From positions 5,280,734-5,344,733 of the forward strand of contig CP136061.1 in assembly GCA_032622095.1 (NCBI GenBank): a DNA stretch of 64,000 nucleotides, given 5' to 3'. The stretch is from Siphonodentalium dalli (taxonomy: Eukaryota; Mollusca; Scaphopoda; Gadilida; Siphonodentaliidae). The position numbers were made by a program, and so were the translations under genes. The notes below the pieces were generated by a model. The model worked only from the letters and a program-made list of their open reading frames with translations. It was not told the DNA's origin and ran no database searches. Shown here piece after piece: positions 45,153-56,810 of this stretch (position 1 is its first letter; the number at the start of each line of letters is the position of its first letter).

Positions 45153-46669
45153 AAACTGAATCATATGTATTGATGAATATGGACCGTGCTCATAGATCTA
45201 TATTTGCTCAGTTTCGATGTGGAATTCTTCCTTTGAGAGTGGAAACTGGTCGTTTTAGAAATGAAAAGCTAAATCTCAGAAAATGCACATTATGTGCCTC
45301 ACATGAAGTCGAAGATGAAATGCACTTCCTATTAAAATGCCCTTTCTATAACGAAAAGCGAGAACTTTTATTCGACTCTCTCCCTTTAAATGTAACCATG
45401 ATGATAGAACAAAACCAGTTAGAATCAGCTTTTATTGAAATAATCAACACACACACACGTCAGTTTGCTAATTTTATCCATGATGCCTATCTGAAAAGAA
45501 AGCAGTATATATATAAATAAACATCATAGCATATAATAGCGTAAATTGACAGGCGTCTTGCTATACAATGCAAAAATTAATTAACTCTTATTTTCAGGGT
45601 GACATATAGGCCCAATAGGGCCGGGTGCGCGATGTAAACTAAATGTCTAAACTAAATGTCTAAACTGAATCATATGTATTGATGAATATGGACCGTGCTC
45701 ATAGATCTATATTTGCTCAGTTTCGATGTGGAATTCTTCCTTTGAGAGTGGAAACTGGTCGTTTTAGAAATGAAAAGCTAAATCTCAGAAAATGCACATT
45801 ATGTGCCTCACATGAAGTCGAAGATGAAATGCACTTCCTATTAAAATGCCCTTTCTATAACGAAAAGCGAGAACTTTTATTCGACTCTCTCCCTTTAAAT
45901 GTAACCATGATGATAGAACAAAACCAGTTAGAATCAGCTTTTATTGAAATAATCAACAAACACACACGTCAGTTTGCTAATTTTATCCATGATGCCTATC
46001 TGAAAAGAAAGCAGTATATATATAAATAAACATCATAGCATATAATAGCGTAAATTGACAGGCGTCTTGCTATACAATGCAAAAATTAATTAACTCTTAT
46101 TTTCAGGGTGACATATAGGCCCAATAGGGCCGGGTGCGCGATGTAAACTAAATGTCTAAACTAAATGTCTAAACTGAATCATATGTATTGATGAATATGG
46201 ACCGTGCTCATAGATCTATATTTGCTCAGTTTCGATGTGGAATTCTTCCTTTGAGAGTGGAAACTGGTCGTTTTAGAAATGAAAAGCTAAATCTCAGAAA
46301 ATGCACATTATGTGCCTCACATGAAGTCGAAGATGAAATGCACTTCCTATTAAAATGCCCTTTCTATAACGAAAAGCGAGAACTTTTATTCGACTCTCTC
46401 CCTTTAAATGTAACCATGATGATAGAACAAAACCAGTTAGAATCAGCTTTTATTGAAATAATCAACAAACACACACGTCAGTTTGCTAATTTTATCCATG
46501 ATGCCTATCTGAAAAGAAAGCAGTATATATATAAATAAACATCATAGCATATAATAGCGTAAATTTACAGGCGTCTTGCTATACAATGCAAACATTAATT
46601 AACTCTTATTTTCAGGGTGACATATAGGCCCAATAGGGCCGGGTGCGCGATGTAAACTAAATGTCTAAA
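45153..46669 (+). repeat. Three tandem 509-bp copies of the LINE 3' end
   Basis: Units start at 45153, 45662 and 46171; the LINE tail itself (41746-42119 plus 45018-45152 = 509 bp) is unit zero. Each carries the last 116 codons of ORF2 (frames at 45170-45520, 45679-46029, 46188-46538) plus 3' UTR. The joint brings AAATGTCTAAA of the UTR onto AAACTGAATC of ORF2, sharing AAA. Units are nearly identical: unit zero has ACCATGCTC where the others have ACCGTGCTC, and units 2 and 3 share an A at a CAACAAACAC site. These short frames are repeat copies, not separate genes. Confidence 0.95.
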
Positions 46670-46722
46670 AATTGTTTGTTATTTAACATGCACATGTCAC
46701 GTAAATAAAAGATATTACTACT

Positions 46723-48059
46723 ACCTATGATTGTGAAAAATATAAAAAAAACATTTATGGAATAAATTGGTTAACTCCGAAAGCTCAACTCCGATTTTAT
46801 GGGACTTTTCGTGACGCAACCGAGATGTTATGGCCTAAATAATATAAACAAAATCAGCTTTCCCCTATGTATTTCCTTACTTTTCCCATTTCACGCCTAA
46901 TGTGCCTGGACTACACCGCGAATCACCCTCCCAGAACAAAATTGCCACCACGTTGAGAGTCTTGCTTATTGCACACTGTTTACGCACTGTAGCATGGTTC
47001 CGAAGGCGAAATAGATCGAAAAAGCTAACATAATCTCCTAATTAATAATATTATGGCCTTCCTCCCGGAACAACAAATGGCCGCTTCAACTCGTAGATAC
47101 GAGCTGCGAGCAATACAGTTTTTTATCGCAACAATTAGTATCGATTGAAACAAACTGGAGGATAATTGTGTGCGAGCCAGCGGTCTGGAGGAATTATTAT
47201 AAGGGCGCATAATGTCTGTATTGCCTCCTTCTAAGGAAATATTGAATATATTACAATAATATACACATACGACAGTATAAATTGTGTTGTGGATTTTGAG
47301 AAAAAATAAGAGGAATATTGAATGTGATGGAAGCTCATAATGCTTTGTGATTGGTATGCCGAAGTGAGCGTTGCGATTTTCGCTTTGCACGAACTTCGGA
47401 TATAAGCACAACGCGTACAATGACCTTCTATCCAATCGAATCGACCAATTTAATATTGTTGGTTGTAAAACACCAAATACAAATTAGTATAGTGATTTCC
47501 CATGGGACCCGCAAGCTAGGATCATCATACAAAAAAAATCCTGGCAGCTGAATGGTCAATGATACATGGATGAAATATAGCCACACGGTGAATGGTTACG
47601 ACTGTCAAATGTGCGCATCATTTGTGGGAGGGTTTGGGGTTTTGTTTAGATGTCATTTGTTTCGCCCTTTTAAGGGTGGTGTGACCACTGTGGTGTGAAG
47701 AAATACGTTAATTATAAAGTCATGGCACATTTTCATGTGTCCAACAAGACATTCTGTAATTGGTGATACATGTTCCTGCGAATACATACCATCAAGCGAG
47801 ATTGTTAACACGTAGATCAATGTAAATGATTTGAGTTATTGTAACTTGCAAACTCTCACATATGTTGCGAGTTTTGACACAGAAGTGTTTACGCCACAGG
47901 TATTTGCGTTTCCTGATGTGTGGTGGTTGGTATGTGCCTCATTATACGTTCACGAACAAATGTAACGTTTTCCGAAACAACTCTCTCTAACATACAAAAG
48001 GTTTGCACACAGTTCTGATGTTAACCCATTCATGGCGGGAGCTTCCTGAATGTTAGCGG
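46723..48059. other. No gene recognised
   Basis: The minus frame at 47025-47435 (136 residues) has no recognisable domain. No repeat identified. Confidence 0.4.
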
Positions 48060-48300
48060 AATCCCCGTGCCAATGCATTATCTTAAATACGCGAGTAGAC
48101 CATAGGTCGCCTCGCATATATAAGAAAATGCATTTGCCTAGCAAATGTTGTATTATTTTTTATAATTGTTAAAATATTTAAGAAAAAAATAAAAAAATAT
48201 AATTGTTTTAAAAGAATGTAAGAACTAGTGATAACAAATTATAAAATTGTTAAAGAATATAAGAAAACATGTTAAAAATTGTTATAGAATGTAAGACGAA
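48060..48300. mobile_element. Decayed copy of the foldback element arm
   Basis: The 67-nt hairpin of 28559-28625 recurs at 48070-48136 with about seven changes (CCAATGCATTATCTTAAATA onward, and the same GACCATAGGTCGCCTCGCAT core), followed by AT-rich TTTTATAATTGTTAAA sequence like the foldback centre. Confidence 0.7.
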
Positions 48301-48681
48301 ATAATATAAAATGATAATTATTGTTAAAGAATGTGTGAAAGATTCCGTGAGCTGTCGCTGGTGAAAATCTCTTCATTACTTATGAGTGCACATGCTCGGC
48401 ATCGACAAAAGTTCCATCTGCGTTAGTTTCTCTCATTTTGCTCGACACCAATGTCGATTTGATGTTTGAAAGTTGCATTGTTGACACGAACGGATGGTAT
48501 GCTATGACTAAAGGAACGCGGTCGATTTGAGAAAGCTGTCGTTATTTAGCGTTTCTTGCTTATGGCTCTTGATATTGGTTGTTTGTTATTTTATTGTCAG
48601 AAAAGCAGAAAGTTATTTGTTCCCCACGTTACTCTGTTTAAGAATTCATCCTGTTGTAACATAATTACTGACCATCGTAGA
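48301..48681. other. No gene recognised
   Basis: No coding signal or repeat identified. Confidence 0.4.
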
Positions 48682-48875
48682 CTATATAACTCGAAATAGT
48701 TATCTGATGGAGTTGCCAGTTCCTAGCCGATGGCCGGTGGTTTGCCGCACATGGTCGATGAGTTTATCAGCCTTCGAACTCATTATTAGATTAGCCGTAA
48801 GTGTGCGGATTTCCGCCATCAATTCAACTGGCAATGTCGTGAAATGGCATTTGTTTCTGAAAGCGACATTTAGAT
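48682..48875 (+). mobile_element. SINE body, degraded second copy
   Basis: Matches the central part of the SINE at 22200-22395: CTCGAAATAGTTATCTG, GCCGATGGCCGGTGGTTTG, GAGTTTATCAGCC, GTGTGCGGATTTCC and ACTGGCAATGTCGTGA. The tRNA head and the CAAT tail are missing. Confidence 0.8.
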
Positions 48876-49440
48876 GGAGATGCACGTTTTGCATAAATAC
48901 AGCCAAATATGGCAAGAGATTTTCAACAAAGTATTTCTCTGGATCTATCTGGCGAAAAATCTAGAATTTCACATATCATCACCGTCATTACATGTATAAT
49001 CTGAGCAGTTATTAAGATACAACAAAAACAATGGATTTTAGTACGTTTGAGAGGTTGACCATATTGTTTTCTTTGTTGTCCCTTTAGGTACCAAGAACTG
49101 ATAGAATAATTAATAATTTCACACAAAACTCCAATCATCAAACAGCTTATTGTCTTGGCTCTATGAGAGGAAGCATCATTTGTATCATAATGTGGAGTTA
49201 GATTTAGTGTCATACCCACATATATTATAATGAAGAATAAAGCAGTCAGAAATATTCCAGCCCAATGAAAACAACTGTTGTGGTCCACTCAAGCAGGGAG
49301 CAATCAATAGAAATTAGGTCACAATGTTAAGAGATATGGTGGTCAGCTTTAATTTGGTTATGAAGCCATGGCCCAGAACTCACCTCAGCCCAATTTTTCG
49401 TTGAACAACACGAATGACATGATAGGAGTAAACGGCAACG
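48876..49440. other. No gene recognised
   Basis: The minus frame at 48923-49288 (121 residues) includes hydrophobic stretches but nothing I can recognise. A real membrane-protein exon cannot be excluded. Confidence 0.35.
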
Positions 49441-49970
49441 GCAACTTATCCAGAAGGGAGGGGCTCGGGAAATATCAAGTTACACAGACGGAATGTTCCC
49501 CTTTCCGATGGCATCAAAATTAATTCCCAGGTTCTGCCCACAGCGTGGAAATATCTCAGCGTTTCAAGTACTAAATTCGGCAGATTCAACAAACATATTC
49601 TGTAACAGATGCACTCAGTAAATTTAGTGAGGTTGGGACCCCGACTTTTGTTTCTTAATATCTCAGCAACTTATCCAGAAGGGAGGGGCTCGGGAAATAT
49701 CTAGTTACACAGAGGGAATGTTCCCCTTTCCGATGGCATCAAAATTAATTCCCAGCTTCTGCCCACAGCGTGGAAATATTCCAGTGTTTCAAGTGATAAA
49801 TTCGGCAGATTCATCGAATATTATCTATAGCATATGCACTCTGTAAATTTAGTGAGGTTGAGAGCCCGTCTTTTGTTTCTTAATATCTCGGCAACTTCTA
49901 CAGAAGGGGGGGGGGGGCTCGGCAAATATCTAGTTATACAGAGGGAATGTTCCCCTGTCCGATGGCTATA
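49441..49970. repeat. 225-bp tandem repeat, about 2.4 copies
   Basis: GCAACTTATCCAGAAGGGAG begins at 49441 and 49666, with a third start at 49891 (CAACTTCTACAGAAGGGG). Shared blocks: CGGAATGTTCCCCTTTCCGA-like, GCTTCTGCCCACAGCGTGG, AAATTTAGTGAGGTTG. Even 225-bp spacing throughout. Confidence 0.92.
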
Positions 49971-50159
49971 TTCTATTAAAGTCCTTGTGCATGGAATGGA
50001 CAAACGCTCTTTATCCATACCCTGCTTAATCTTGATATTTTGTAAAGGAACTTTGTCAGGATAATGCAAACTTACAAAGTTACTTCAAAATTCACTCAGG
50101 TCCCTTACATCATCTCGGAAAATTGTATATTTACCTGTTGATATGTGGCGAAGAATCGC

Positions 50160-50830
50160 TATAAAAATTAATGAACAATTCCTTTACAAACATCATAAAT
50201 AACACTGTAACTTCACGTTACACGTTATTACCTTAACCTCTCTATTTATAATCAATATCATATAGACATGAATATCAATATACAACCTGAAACAAAGCTG
50301 CATGAAGTTTCGATGCACCAGACAGGACTACTCTCATACATTGATGTTCACGTTACGCGCTATTACCTTAACTTCTCTATTTATAATGAATATCTCAATG
50401 TACATGGTAGTTAGATTACCTCATAAACAGAACATATGACCACACGATGAGGAAATTCAATGAACATGCATAAAATGCTTTTTGTGCAATAAAGTTCATA
50501 CATCATTCGAAAGGTTAGCATCTTCCCTTCATTAATATTGCAACATGTAGACACTAATATTGCGAACAAAGCGTAAATTTGGCCAGGAACGGCGAGCGTT
50601 GAATAAGAAATTAGCTAAAAACTGGAAAAAATCCGACTAACAGGAATCAGGAACATAGATATAAGCGCATATTACTCGCGTTTTACGCAATGTAAAAATA
50701 CATATTATACATCATTCGAAAGGTTAGCGTCTCCCCTTCATTAATATTGCAACATTTAGATATTACTTTTGTGAACAAAGCGTACAATTGGCCAGGAACG
50801 GTGAGCGTTGAATCAGAAATTAGCACCCCG
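50160..50830. repeat. Local duplications with 135-bp and 204-bp spacing
   Basis: TATTACCTTAACCTCTCTAT near 50225 recurs near 50360. CATTCGAAAGGTTAGC near 50504 recurs near 50708 with following GCCAGGAACGGYGAGCGTTG. CATAAAATGCTTTTTGTGCA near 50468 recurs near 50950. Confidence 0.75.
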
Positions 50831-51061
50831 AAGAACGTACGTAACTTATTCTTCGTAGAAAGTCGCAGATTTCTCACGAATTACGCAACGTCACTGCCAA
50901 GTATTTACAGAAATGGAAAGAGTATCATTCACTATATTCATTTCTGTCGCATAAAATGCTTTTTGTGCAATAAAGTTCAGACAAAGTGTGAAAATGATTG
51001 ATATCTTTTAGACGAAATCTTAGATTCCCCGGACAAATATCTATATATAGGGATCTACTAA

Positions 51062-51130
51062 AAGACGGGACGGGACGCTTTTCCGGGACGGGACGGAACG
51101 ATTTGTCTAAAAGACGGGACGGGACGGAAC
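51062..51130. repeat. GGGACGGGACG-rich simple repeat
   Basis: Repeated AAAGACGGGACGGGACG-like units. Related GGGACG motifs recur in the 205-bp units downstream (TCGACGGGACGATGACA). Confidence 0.75.
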
Positions 51131-51348
51131 GAATATTTAAAAGTCATTTTATTCGGAAATGAAAGAGTTTAGAGGCACAAACATGGTCTCAACTTGTTTA
51201 TTGGTATCTACTCTATACGAATGTGATGTTTTCCCGATAAAATTGAGCGTATACTGAACGGTGAGCGTTCGAATAACGAAGCGTCGAAATTAGGGAAATT
51301 TATCACTTCTGGGACGATAATCTAAACACTAAAAGTCATATTTCGTTT

Positions 51349-51960
51349 ACATTTTCATGTTTGGGTGACGGATTATTGCAGAAAATGTTTGTCTAATATA
51401 TACTAAATAGTAAAATAGAAGTTTGAACTTGTTTTCTGCTTATAAAAGTAGTGTTTTTATCGACGGGACGATGACATCCGCATTCTTGAAAAATCTCCAT
51501 TCCGCCGAACGAAAATCTTCGAAAATCTTAACAGAAAAACTAGCATTATGTTAACATTTTCATGTTTGGGTGACGGATTATTGCAGAAAATGCTAGTCTA
51601 ATATATACTAAATAGTAAAATAGAAGTTTGAACTTGTTTTCTGATGGTAAAAGTAGTGTTTTTATCGACGGGACGATGACACCTCCATTCTTGAAAAATG
51701 TGCATTCCGCCGAACGAAAATCTTCGAAAATCTTAACAGAAAAACTAGCATTATGTTCACATTTTCATGTTTGGGTGACGGATTTTTGCAGAAAATGCTA
51801 GTCTAATATATACTAAATAGTAAAATAGAAGTTTGAACTTGTTTTCTGATGGTAAAAGTAGTGTTTTTATCGACGGGACGATGACACCTCCATTCTTGAA
51901 AAATCTGCATTCCGCCGAACGAAAATCGTCGAAAATCTTAACAGAAAAACTAGCAGAGCC
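51349..51960. repeat. 205-bp tandem repeat, 3 copies
   Basis: ACATTTTCATGTTTGGGTGA starts at 51349, 51554 and 51759. Each unit includes TACTAAATAGTAAAATAGAA, GTGTTTTTATCGACGGGACG and CATTCCGCCGAACGAAAATC. Units are about 97% alike by eye. Confidence 0.95.
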
Positions 51961-52900
51961 CTATTCTAACATTTTGACAAAATCTGTCATGGGGCAGATA
52001 ATTGGTACGCTGGGCCAATTGCACCCATTTGGTTGTCGGCCATTTGGGTAGGTCGGATTTTGGGTTTGTTTCAAGAAAAAGCGTCCTGTGCTTTATATAC
52101 ATAGAAATAAATTTGAAATAACAATTTTAAAAGGAGTGAGTGGTATTTGATCGGGAGTCTAACTACATGACAAAAATCATTAAAATTACCTATCTGTATC
52201 CATACCATAAATGTGTTAGCAACGAACGCTTTTTACTGCTTCGTGCTGATCTCGACTTTTCTATATTCTATATCTAGAATAAGTCGTTTGTTTATGGCAT
52301 ATATGGTCATCATAATAGTATTTCGTGTATTTATACCTATATTTATTTCACGGGAAAATAGCCAGAAGGAACAAAAGTCAGTTTCGTTGTGTTTCTGCCA
52401 CTTGCAATAAATAAGTGTATTTTATCAGTGTGTTCTTCAATAACTTTTTAGTGGTTAATGGACATATTGCAGGAAACTCCCCCTGATTATACAGACCCGG
52501 AACGACTGTAGAAGTTACTAAATGAGCCAATGATGGCGATGTGAAGTCAGAACGAACGTGGAAGCTCCCGTACCTTATCATATCTCTAATAAAATAAGCG
52601 CATATAAACCTGATTGGCTTCGGTTTGATGTGATCGGGTGGGATAAGTGGCACGATGGGCCAATTACACGCATGTGGTTGTTGGTTATTTATTCGAGTCG
52701 GATTTTGGAGTTGTTTCGAGAGAAAAAATGTCACGCGTGCTTACTCTAGAAATTTCAGCTTTATTTGTTAAATGTGAAATGACCGAAGGGCCCTATTCTA
52801 ACATATTCACATAAATCAGTCAAATGGCATACAAATGGCATATAAACGCTCTTTATTGCTTCTAAATTCGATATCGCGAATAAGTCTTTTGTACATGACA
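51957..52900. repeat. Diverged duplication: 51957-52290 against 52640-52900
   Basis: GGGCCAATTGCACCCATTTG (52013) corresponds to GGGCCAATTACACGCATGTG (52657), GTCGGATTTTGGGTTTGTTT to GTCGGATTTTGGAGTTGTTT, and CGAACGCTTTTTACTGCTTC to AAACGCTCTTTATTGCTTC. Both contain GCCCTATTCTAACAT. No coding pattern is conserved between them. Confidence 0.6.
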
Positions 52901-53108
52901 TAATAGTTTCCCCAAATTATACCTATTTGGATGACGGAAAGCGGGTCAGAATCTGTGATTAAAATAGGTGGCGTTTGACCAAAGACTGTGACGTTCTGAC
53001 CAAATTGAAATTTGGCCTTTCGTCTGTTCACGTTATGACACAATCAGCTTATTATAATTTTTCCATCGACCCTGGGAGACCAAAGTATGAGCCATTAGAA
53101 GCGACGTC

Positions 53109-53939
53109 ATGCAGCGCCTTAACCGTCAAATCATTATTGTCTATTCAGGACTAATTAATGTAACTGATTTAGTTTCAAGCTGCTCCACAGGGCATACTGG
53201 CAGCTGCCTCGCCATTGATACCCCAGTAGTGGCATATATTAATCTCGTCACAGAACGATTGAAGGATGAATATATAAATAAGTATATTATCAGTGCAGAC
53301 GATCCACACAGTAAACGAAGGCCATACAAACAATTCAAAACCATTTTTCGACTCGAACCATATCTAATACATACAATTTCTATCAAAGACCGTGAACAAT
53401 TATGTAGACTTCGAATCAGCTGTCATTCATTAGAAATAGAAAAAGGCCAACACAAACGCCCACCGACGCCAGCCAATGATCGGATATTCAAGATGTGCAA
53501 TACTAACTCAGTGGAAGACGAGAAGCATTTTGTTCTCCATTGTATCAAATACGACAAATTGAGAAAAAGGCCTATATGAATCACTAAATTTCTAAGGGCC
53601 AGTAGTATCTCAAAATGCATATACATAATGCGAAACGACCAACCAAATACAAGTAATGTGATCAGTCGAGCTTTCAAAGAATTCTTTGAAATGAGAAAAG
53701 AAGCCCGAAGTTGATGAATAAATTAATAATTAATTTCTATTCCACACGATATCATAGGCCTGTATACAGTTTATTTGCATGCTTATATTATTGAGCTCTA
53801 CTAAGTCATTGTATAACTGTAGTATGAATATGTGGAAAGTTTATTATATGAACTATGTATGTGTAAATTATATGTCTTATTATTATGTAATGCATACGGC
53901 TCACATGAGTGTTTTATGCTAATAAATATCATATCATAA
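53109..53939 (+). pseudogene. LINE ORF2 C-terminal fragment (lineage 2) with 3' tail
   Basis: Within the frame ending at 53579, YKQFKTIFRLEPYL, LCRLRISCHSLEIEKGQHKR and CNTNSVEDEKHFVLHC are typical of LINE ORF2 C-termini. The first cysteine of the usual C-x2-C pair is replaced (F-K-M-C), a sign of decay. The sequence after the stop runs to CTAATAAATATCATATCAT at about 53921-53939, which fits a LINE 3' end with a short repeat tail. Endonuclease and RT are missing. Confidence 0.65.
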
Positions 53940-53953
53940 TTCCTCGCTGCATT

Positions 53954-54285
53954 GAAGCAATATTCTGAGGAAGAACGTGGATTGAACCCGAATTATTACC
54001 TCCACCCAATTTAAAGGTGCTCAATCCGATGCGATGATCCCCATATCATCCGATTCCAACAACAACATTTTTTGAAATGCCGCTTCAGTTGTCATACTGG
54101 CACAATTGTCATGCCTCGCCATTGAGATCACAGTAGTGGCATATCTCGCGGCAATGAAGCAATATTCTGAGGAAGAACGTGGATTGATCCCCGGTTTATT
54201 TCCTCCACCCAGATTAAAGGTACTCAATCCGATTCGATGGTCCCCATATCATCCGATTCCAACAACAACATTTTTTGAAAAGCCA
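53954..54285. repeat. 202-bp-spaced direct duplication
   Basis: GAAGCAATATTCTGAGGAAG starts at 53954 and 54156 and continues as AACGTGGATTGA, CTCCACCCARATTAAAGG and CATATCATCCGATTCCAACA in both. A TACTGGCA...ATGCCTCGCC segment at 54095 also resembles 53196 inside the lineage 2 LINE. Confidence 0.8.
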
Positions 54286-54290
54286 GATCG

Positions 54291-54990
54291 ATGTTCAATA
54301 ACAACTCGAATTGCGGTGCTTGCAGATCAACGTATCACAAAGAAATTGAACATGTATTATTTACATGTAATGTGCCAGCCATGCATCAATTGAGATACAG
54401 TTTCTGGTCAATCACCATTGACTTCTTTGGGGTAGAATGTTTTATGTTTCTCGATTCACTCTCGCAAAACCATCTATGTGACTTCCTAATCGGCGGCACA
54501 GCCTTCGTTCCTCCACTCGTTGTCATCAATGCTCGGGGAGATATTCTCACATTCGCCGCGAAATTCATGTACAAAGGATGCCAACTTTTACGAAACAATG
54601 CCCGTTAAGACTATACCCGATTGCTTGCGTGTGCTTGCTGCCTGCCAGAAAAGCAAGTCTTGTTGACATTAAAATGTTTGAGGGTGAAAAGGAGCATGGC
54701 TTAGTGAACATAAGATCAACATCTATACGCATGCGATATACACTTTCCTTATCTATATGTGATCAAACTCTAATATGGTACATAGACCATACGGCTCATA
54801 CTGCTGTAATGTACTGGAATTCAGTGTTGTTACTTTTTGCCGCCATTTTCTATGCTCAAATGTTGTTTGTATATATACTAAATAATGTTTTTAAATACCA
54901 CTCTCACCTTTATGTGTACAAAACGCTCCAATTCGTTTATACAACACATACAATGTATTGATGTATGATCTCCGTTAATGGAGGTTAATA
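54291..54990 (+). pseudogene. LINE ORF2 C-terminal fragment (lineage 3) with 3' tail
   Basis: The frame to 54608 encodes CGACRSTYHKEIEHVLFTC (C-x2-C-x9-H-x4-C), then QLRYSFW and HLCDFLIGG, in the order seen at LINE ORF2 C-termini. A 3' region ends GTTAATAAAGCTATATATAT at about 54983, leading into an (AT)n tract at 54990-55042. Only the tail of the element is present. Confidence 0.55.
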
Positions 54991-54993
54991 AAG

Positions 54994-55042
<49 letters not shown>
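54990..55042. repeat. (AT)n microsatellite at the LINE tail
   Basis: About 26 AT dinucleotides directly after the AATAAAGC-type LINE end. Confidence 0.9.
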
Positions 55043-55044
<2 letters not shown>

Positions 55045-56509
55045 ATCGACATATTTGCGAGCGTTAATTCGGATTGAGTACCTTTAACCGACTGTTGTGT
55101 TCAGCCACCCATTATCACGGCATACAAATAAACGACAATGCGAGAAATACTGTATAATTATAGTTATGGGTCGGCTGTGTTGTGTTACGCTGGCACAGCA
55201 TTAATTTTGGCAATAATATTAGTCAGTATGGCATTAACACAATTGATCCTTTCATATTATAACCTGAGATCAGTGCTTATAGTTGTGGTATGCTGTTCCA
55301 GGATAGCGACTGTTGTTTGCACGCAATATGGGGGTGGGGGGGGGGGGGTGGGAGTCACACTGGCAAGAGTTTTTTAAAAACTGTTTTAACTGCCATTTTA
55401 TGAATGTTTAGAACGTTCTCAAATTTGCCTATATATGATATACTTCCCAGTCCTGCAATCTACTCTCTATTCCACCGGTCAATTCAATTTGTTTAATCTT
55501 ATCGACCAATAATACATAGATATTAAGATAACATATATTACATTTATGAACATGCATGACTTACATCATAAATTTTCAAATGATACATTATAATATATGA
55601 ACAGTATTTACAATATAAATAATATACTTGCCTGTTATATGTCATTGCCATTAATCTGATCCGTTTGGTTTAATTCATTAGGGCTTACCATTCAGGTGTA
55701 ATGCCATACCACGAGAGAGATATTTATTCCTCCAAATATGGGGACCATTATTGTACAATACATGTATATACATATACAAAAGTTACTTGTGACATATATA
55801 CACAATATAATTTAATTTGAGAAGGCTCATTTGAAGTCGATAGTGCGATCTAGTTTCTTATGTGATAATTAAAATATCAGGAGGTCGGATAACTTTCATG
55901 AAAGACAGACACAAAACGGAAGCTAATAAAGCCCGGCGTTCCAATGCAGAAACATCTGCTCAACACATTGAGCAACCTTCAAGCATCGGGGCGTTCGTAT
56001 TACGTAATGTATCATCTGGTGGGAATTTCTGGCCTATACAGACAGCACGGAATTCCATGCTTCTTTGATGATGAATAATGACTGGCAGAAATCCACTGCA
56101 TTTGACCACCATGTGTGTTAATATCAGTGTCAAGTCGAATAGATCAGCATATCCACCGGATAGCCGCCTAGTTTTATACTGTTGCTCAATATTTCATGTG
56201 TATTATAAGTGTTGGTCGATGTAGCTTGGAATACATTTAACACTGTAAGCAGACGAGTGGACTTGCTAGTAGGAACACCAGAGGCTAAAGGCACGGGCGG
56301 CGTTTGTTGCAGAAATATTTATATTTGTCCAAATCGGCATTAACAGAAGGAACACAAAAATATATACAGTTCCGCTCGATGCCAAACATAATCAGCGCGT
56401 AGATAGCATATTGTCGTCAAGACGTACGATGTTGTACGTAAACAAGAGACTGCTCGTGTTACAGAAGTTGTGCTTAAGTTTATATAACACAGTGCAATTA
56501 TATTGGTTA
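55043..56509. other. No gene recognised
   Basis: A G-rich run lies near 55329-55350. The frame at 55138-55377 has two hydrophobic stretches but ends in the G run (poly-Gly) and has no recognisable domain. Confidence 0.4.
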
Positions 56510-56810
56510 ACACACACAAATGATATAAACGCTCTTTATTATTTCCATATCAGGAAAACCTTAACAAATAACGCTCTTTGTGTTTACCATATCCGGACAT
56601 GAAAAAAAACCAGGAAACGTAACGTTTTTGCTTTCGTTTACACAACAAAAGGGGAAAATGACAATAACATACTGTTTATGCCATATTTCTGATTGACATA
56701 AGAACAAAGCCTCTATATTTTTACTAATCCTTCTGTTTATGGCGGTTTTTGACGGATGTGATTATTTTAACAGCATACCCACCACCAACGCCGCCCGTTT
56801 CTTTAACTTA
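56510..56810 (+). repeat. Dispersed repeat D, copy 2
   Basis: Inverted relative to 5880-6240. It contains ATAAACGCTCTTTATT at 56524-56540, AACGCTCTTTG near 56570, GACAATAACATACTGTTTATG, and GGCGGTTTTTGACGG. Confidence 0.65.

Larger units (their letters stand above)
37896..46722 (+). mobile_element. Nearly full-length LINE with amplified 3' end and Helitron insert
   Basis: One non-LTR retrotransposon provides ORF1 (37896-38621), ORF2 with endonuclease and reverse transcriptase (38622-42113), and a 3' UTR that begins at 42114, is split by a Helitron (42120-45017), and after the tandem array probably ends near AATAAAAGATATTACTACTA (about 46707-46726). The terminal TACTAC-like tail fits a LINE with a microsatellite tail. 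ORF1 of coiled-coil plus RRM type, an APE-type endonuclease and the C-terminal C-x2-C-x9-H-x4-C motif place it in the L2/CR1/Jockey-like assemblage; the exact clade is open. The 5' end lies somewhere before 37896. Confidence 0.85.

Noticed and set aside
45170..46538. Three separate 116-residue genes
   Set aside because: They are tandem copies of the LINE ORF2 C-terminus created by a 509-bp amplification, with no promoter or start selection of their own.
55138..55377. 79-residue hydrophobic protein
   Set aside because: It ends in poly-glycine from a G homopolymer, has no family resemblance, and no support as an exon.
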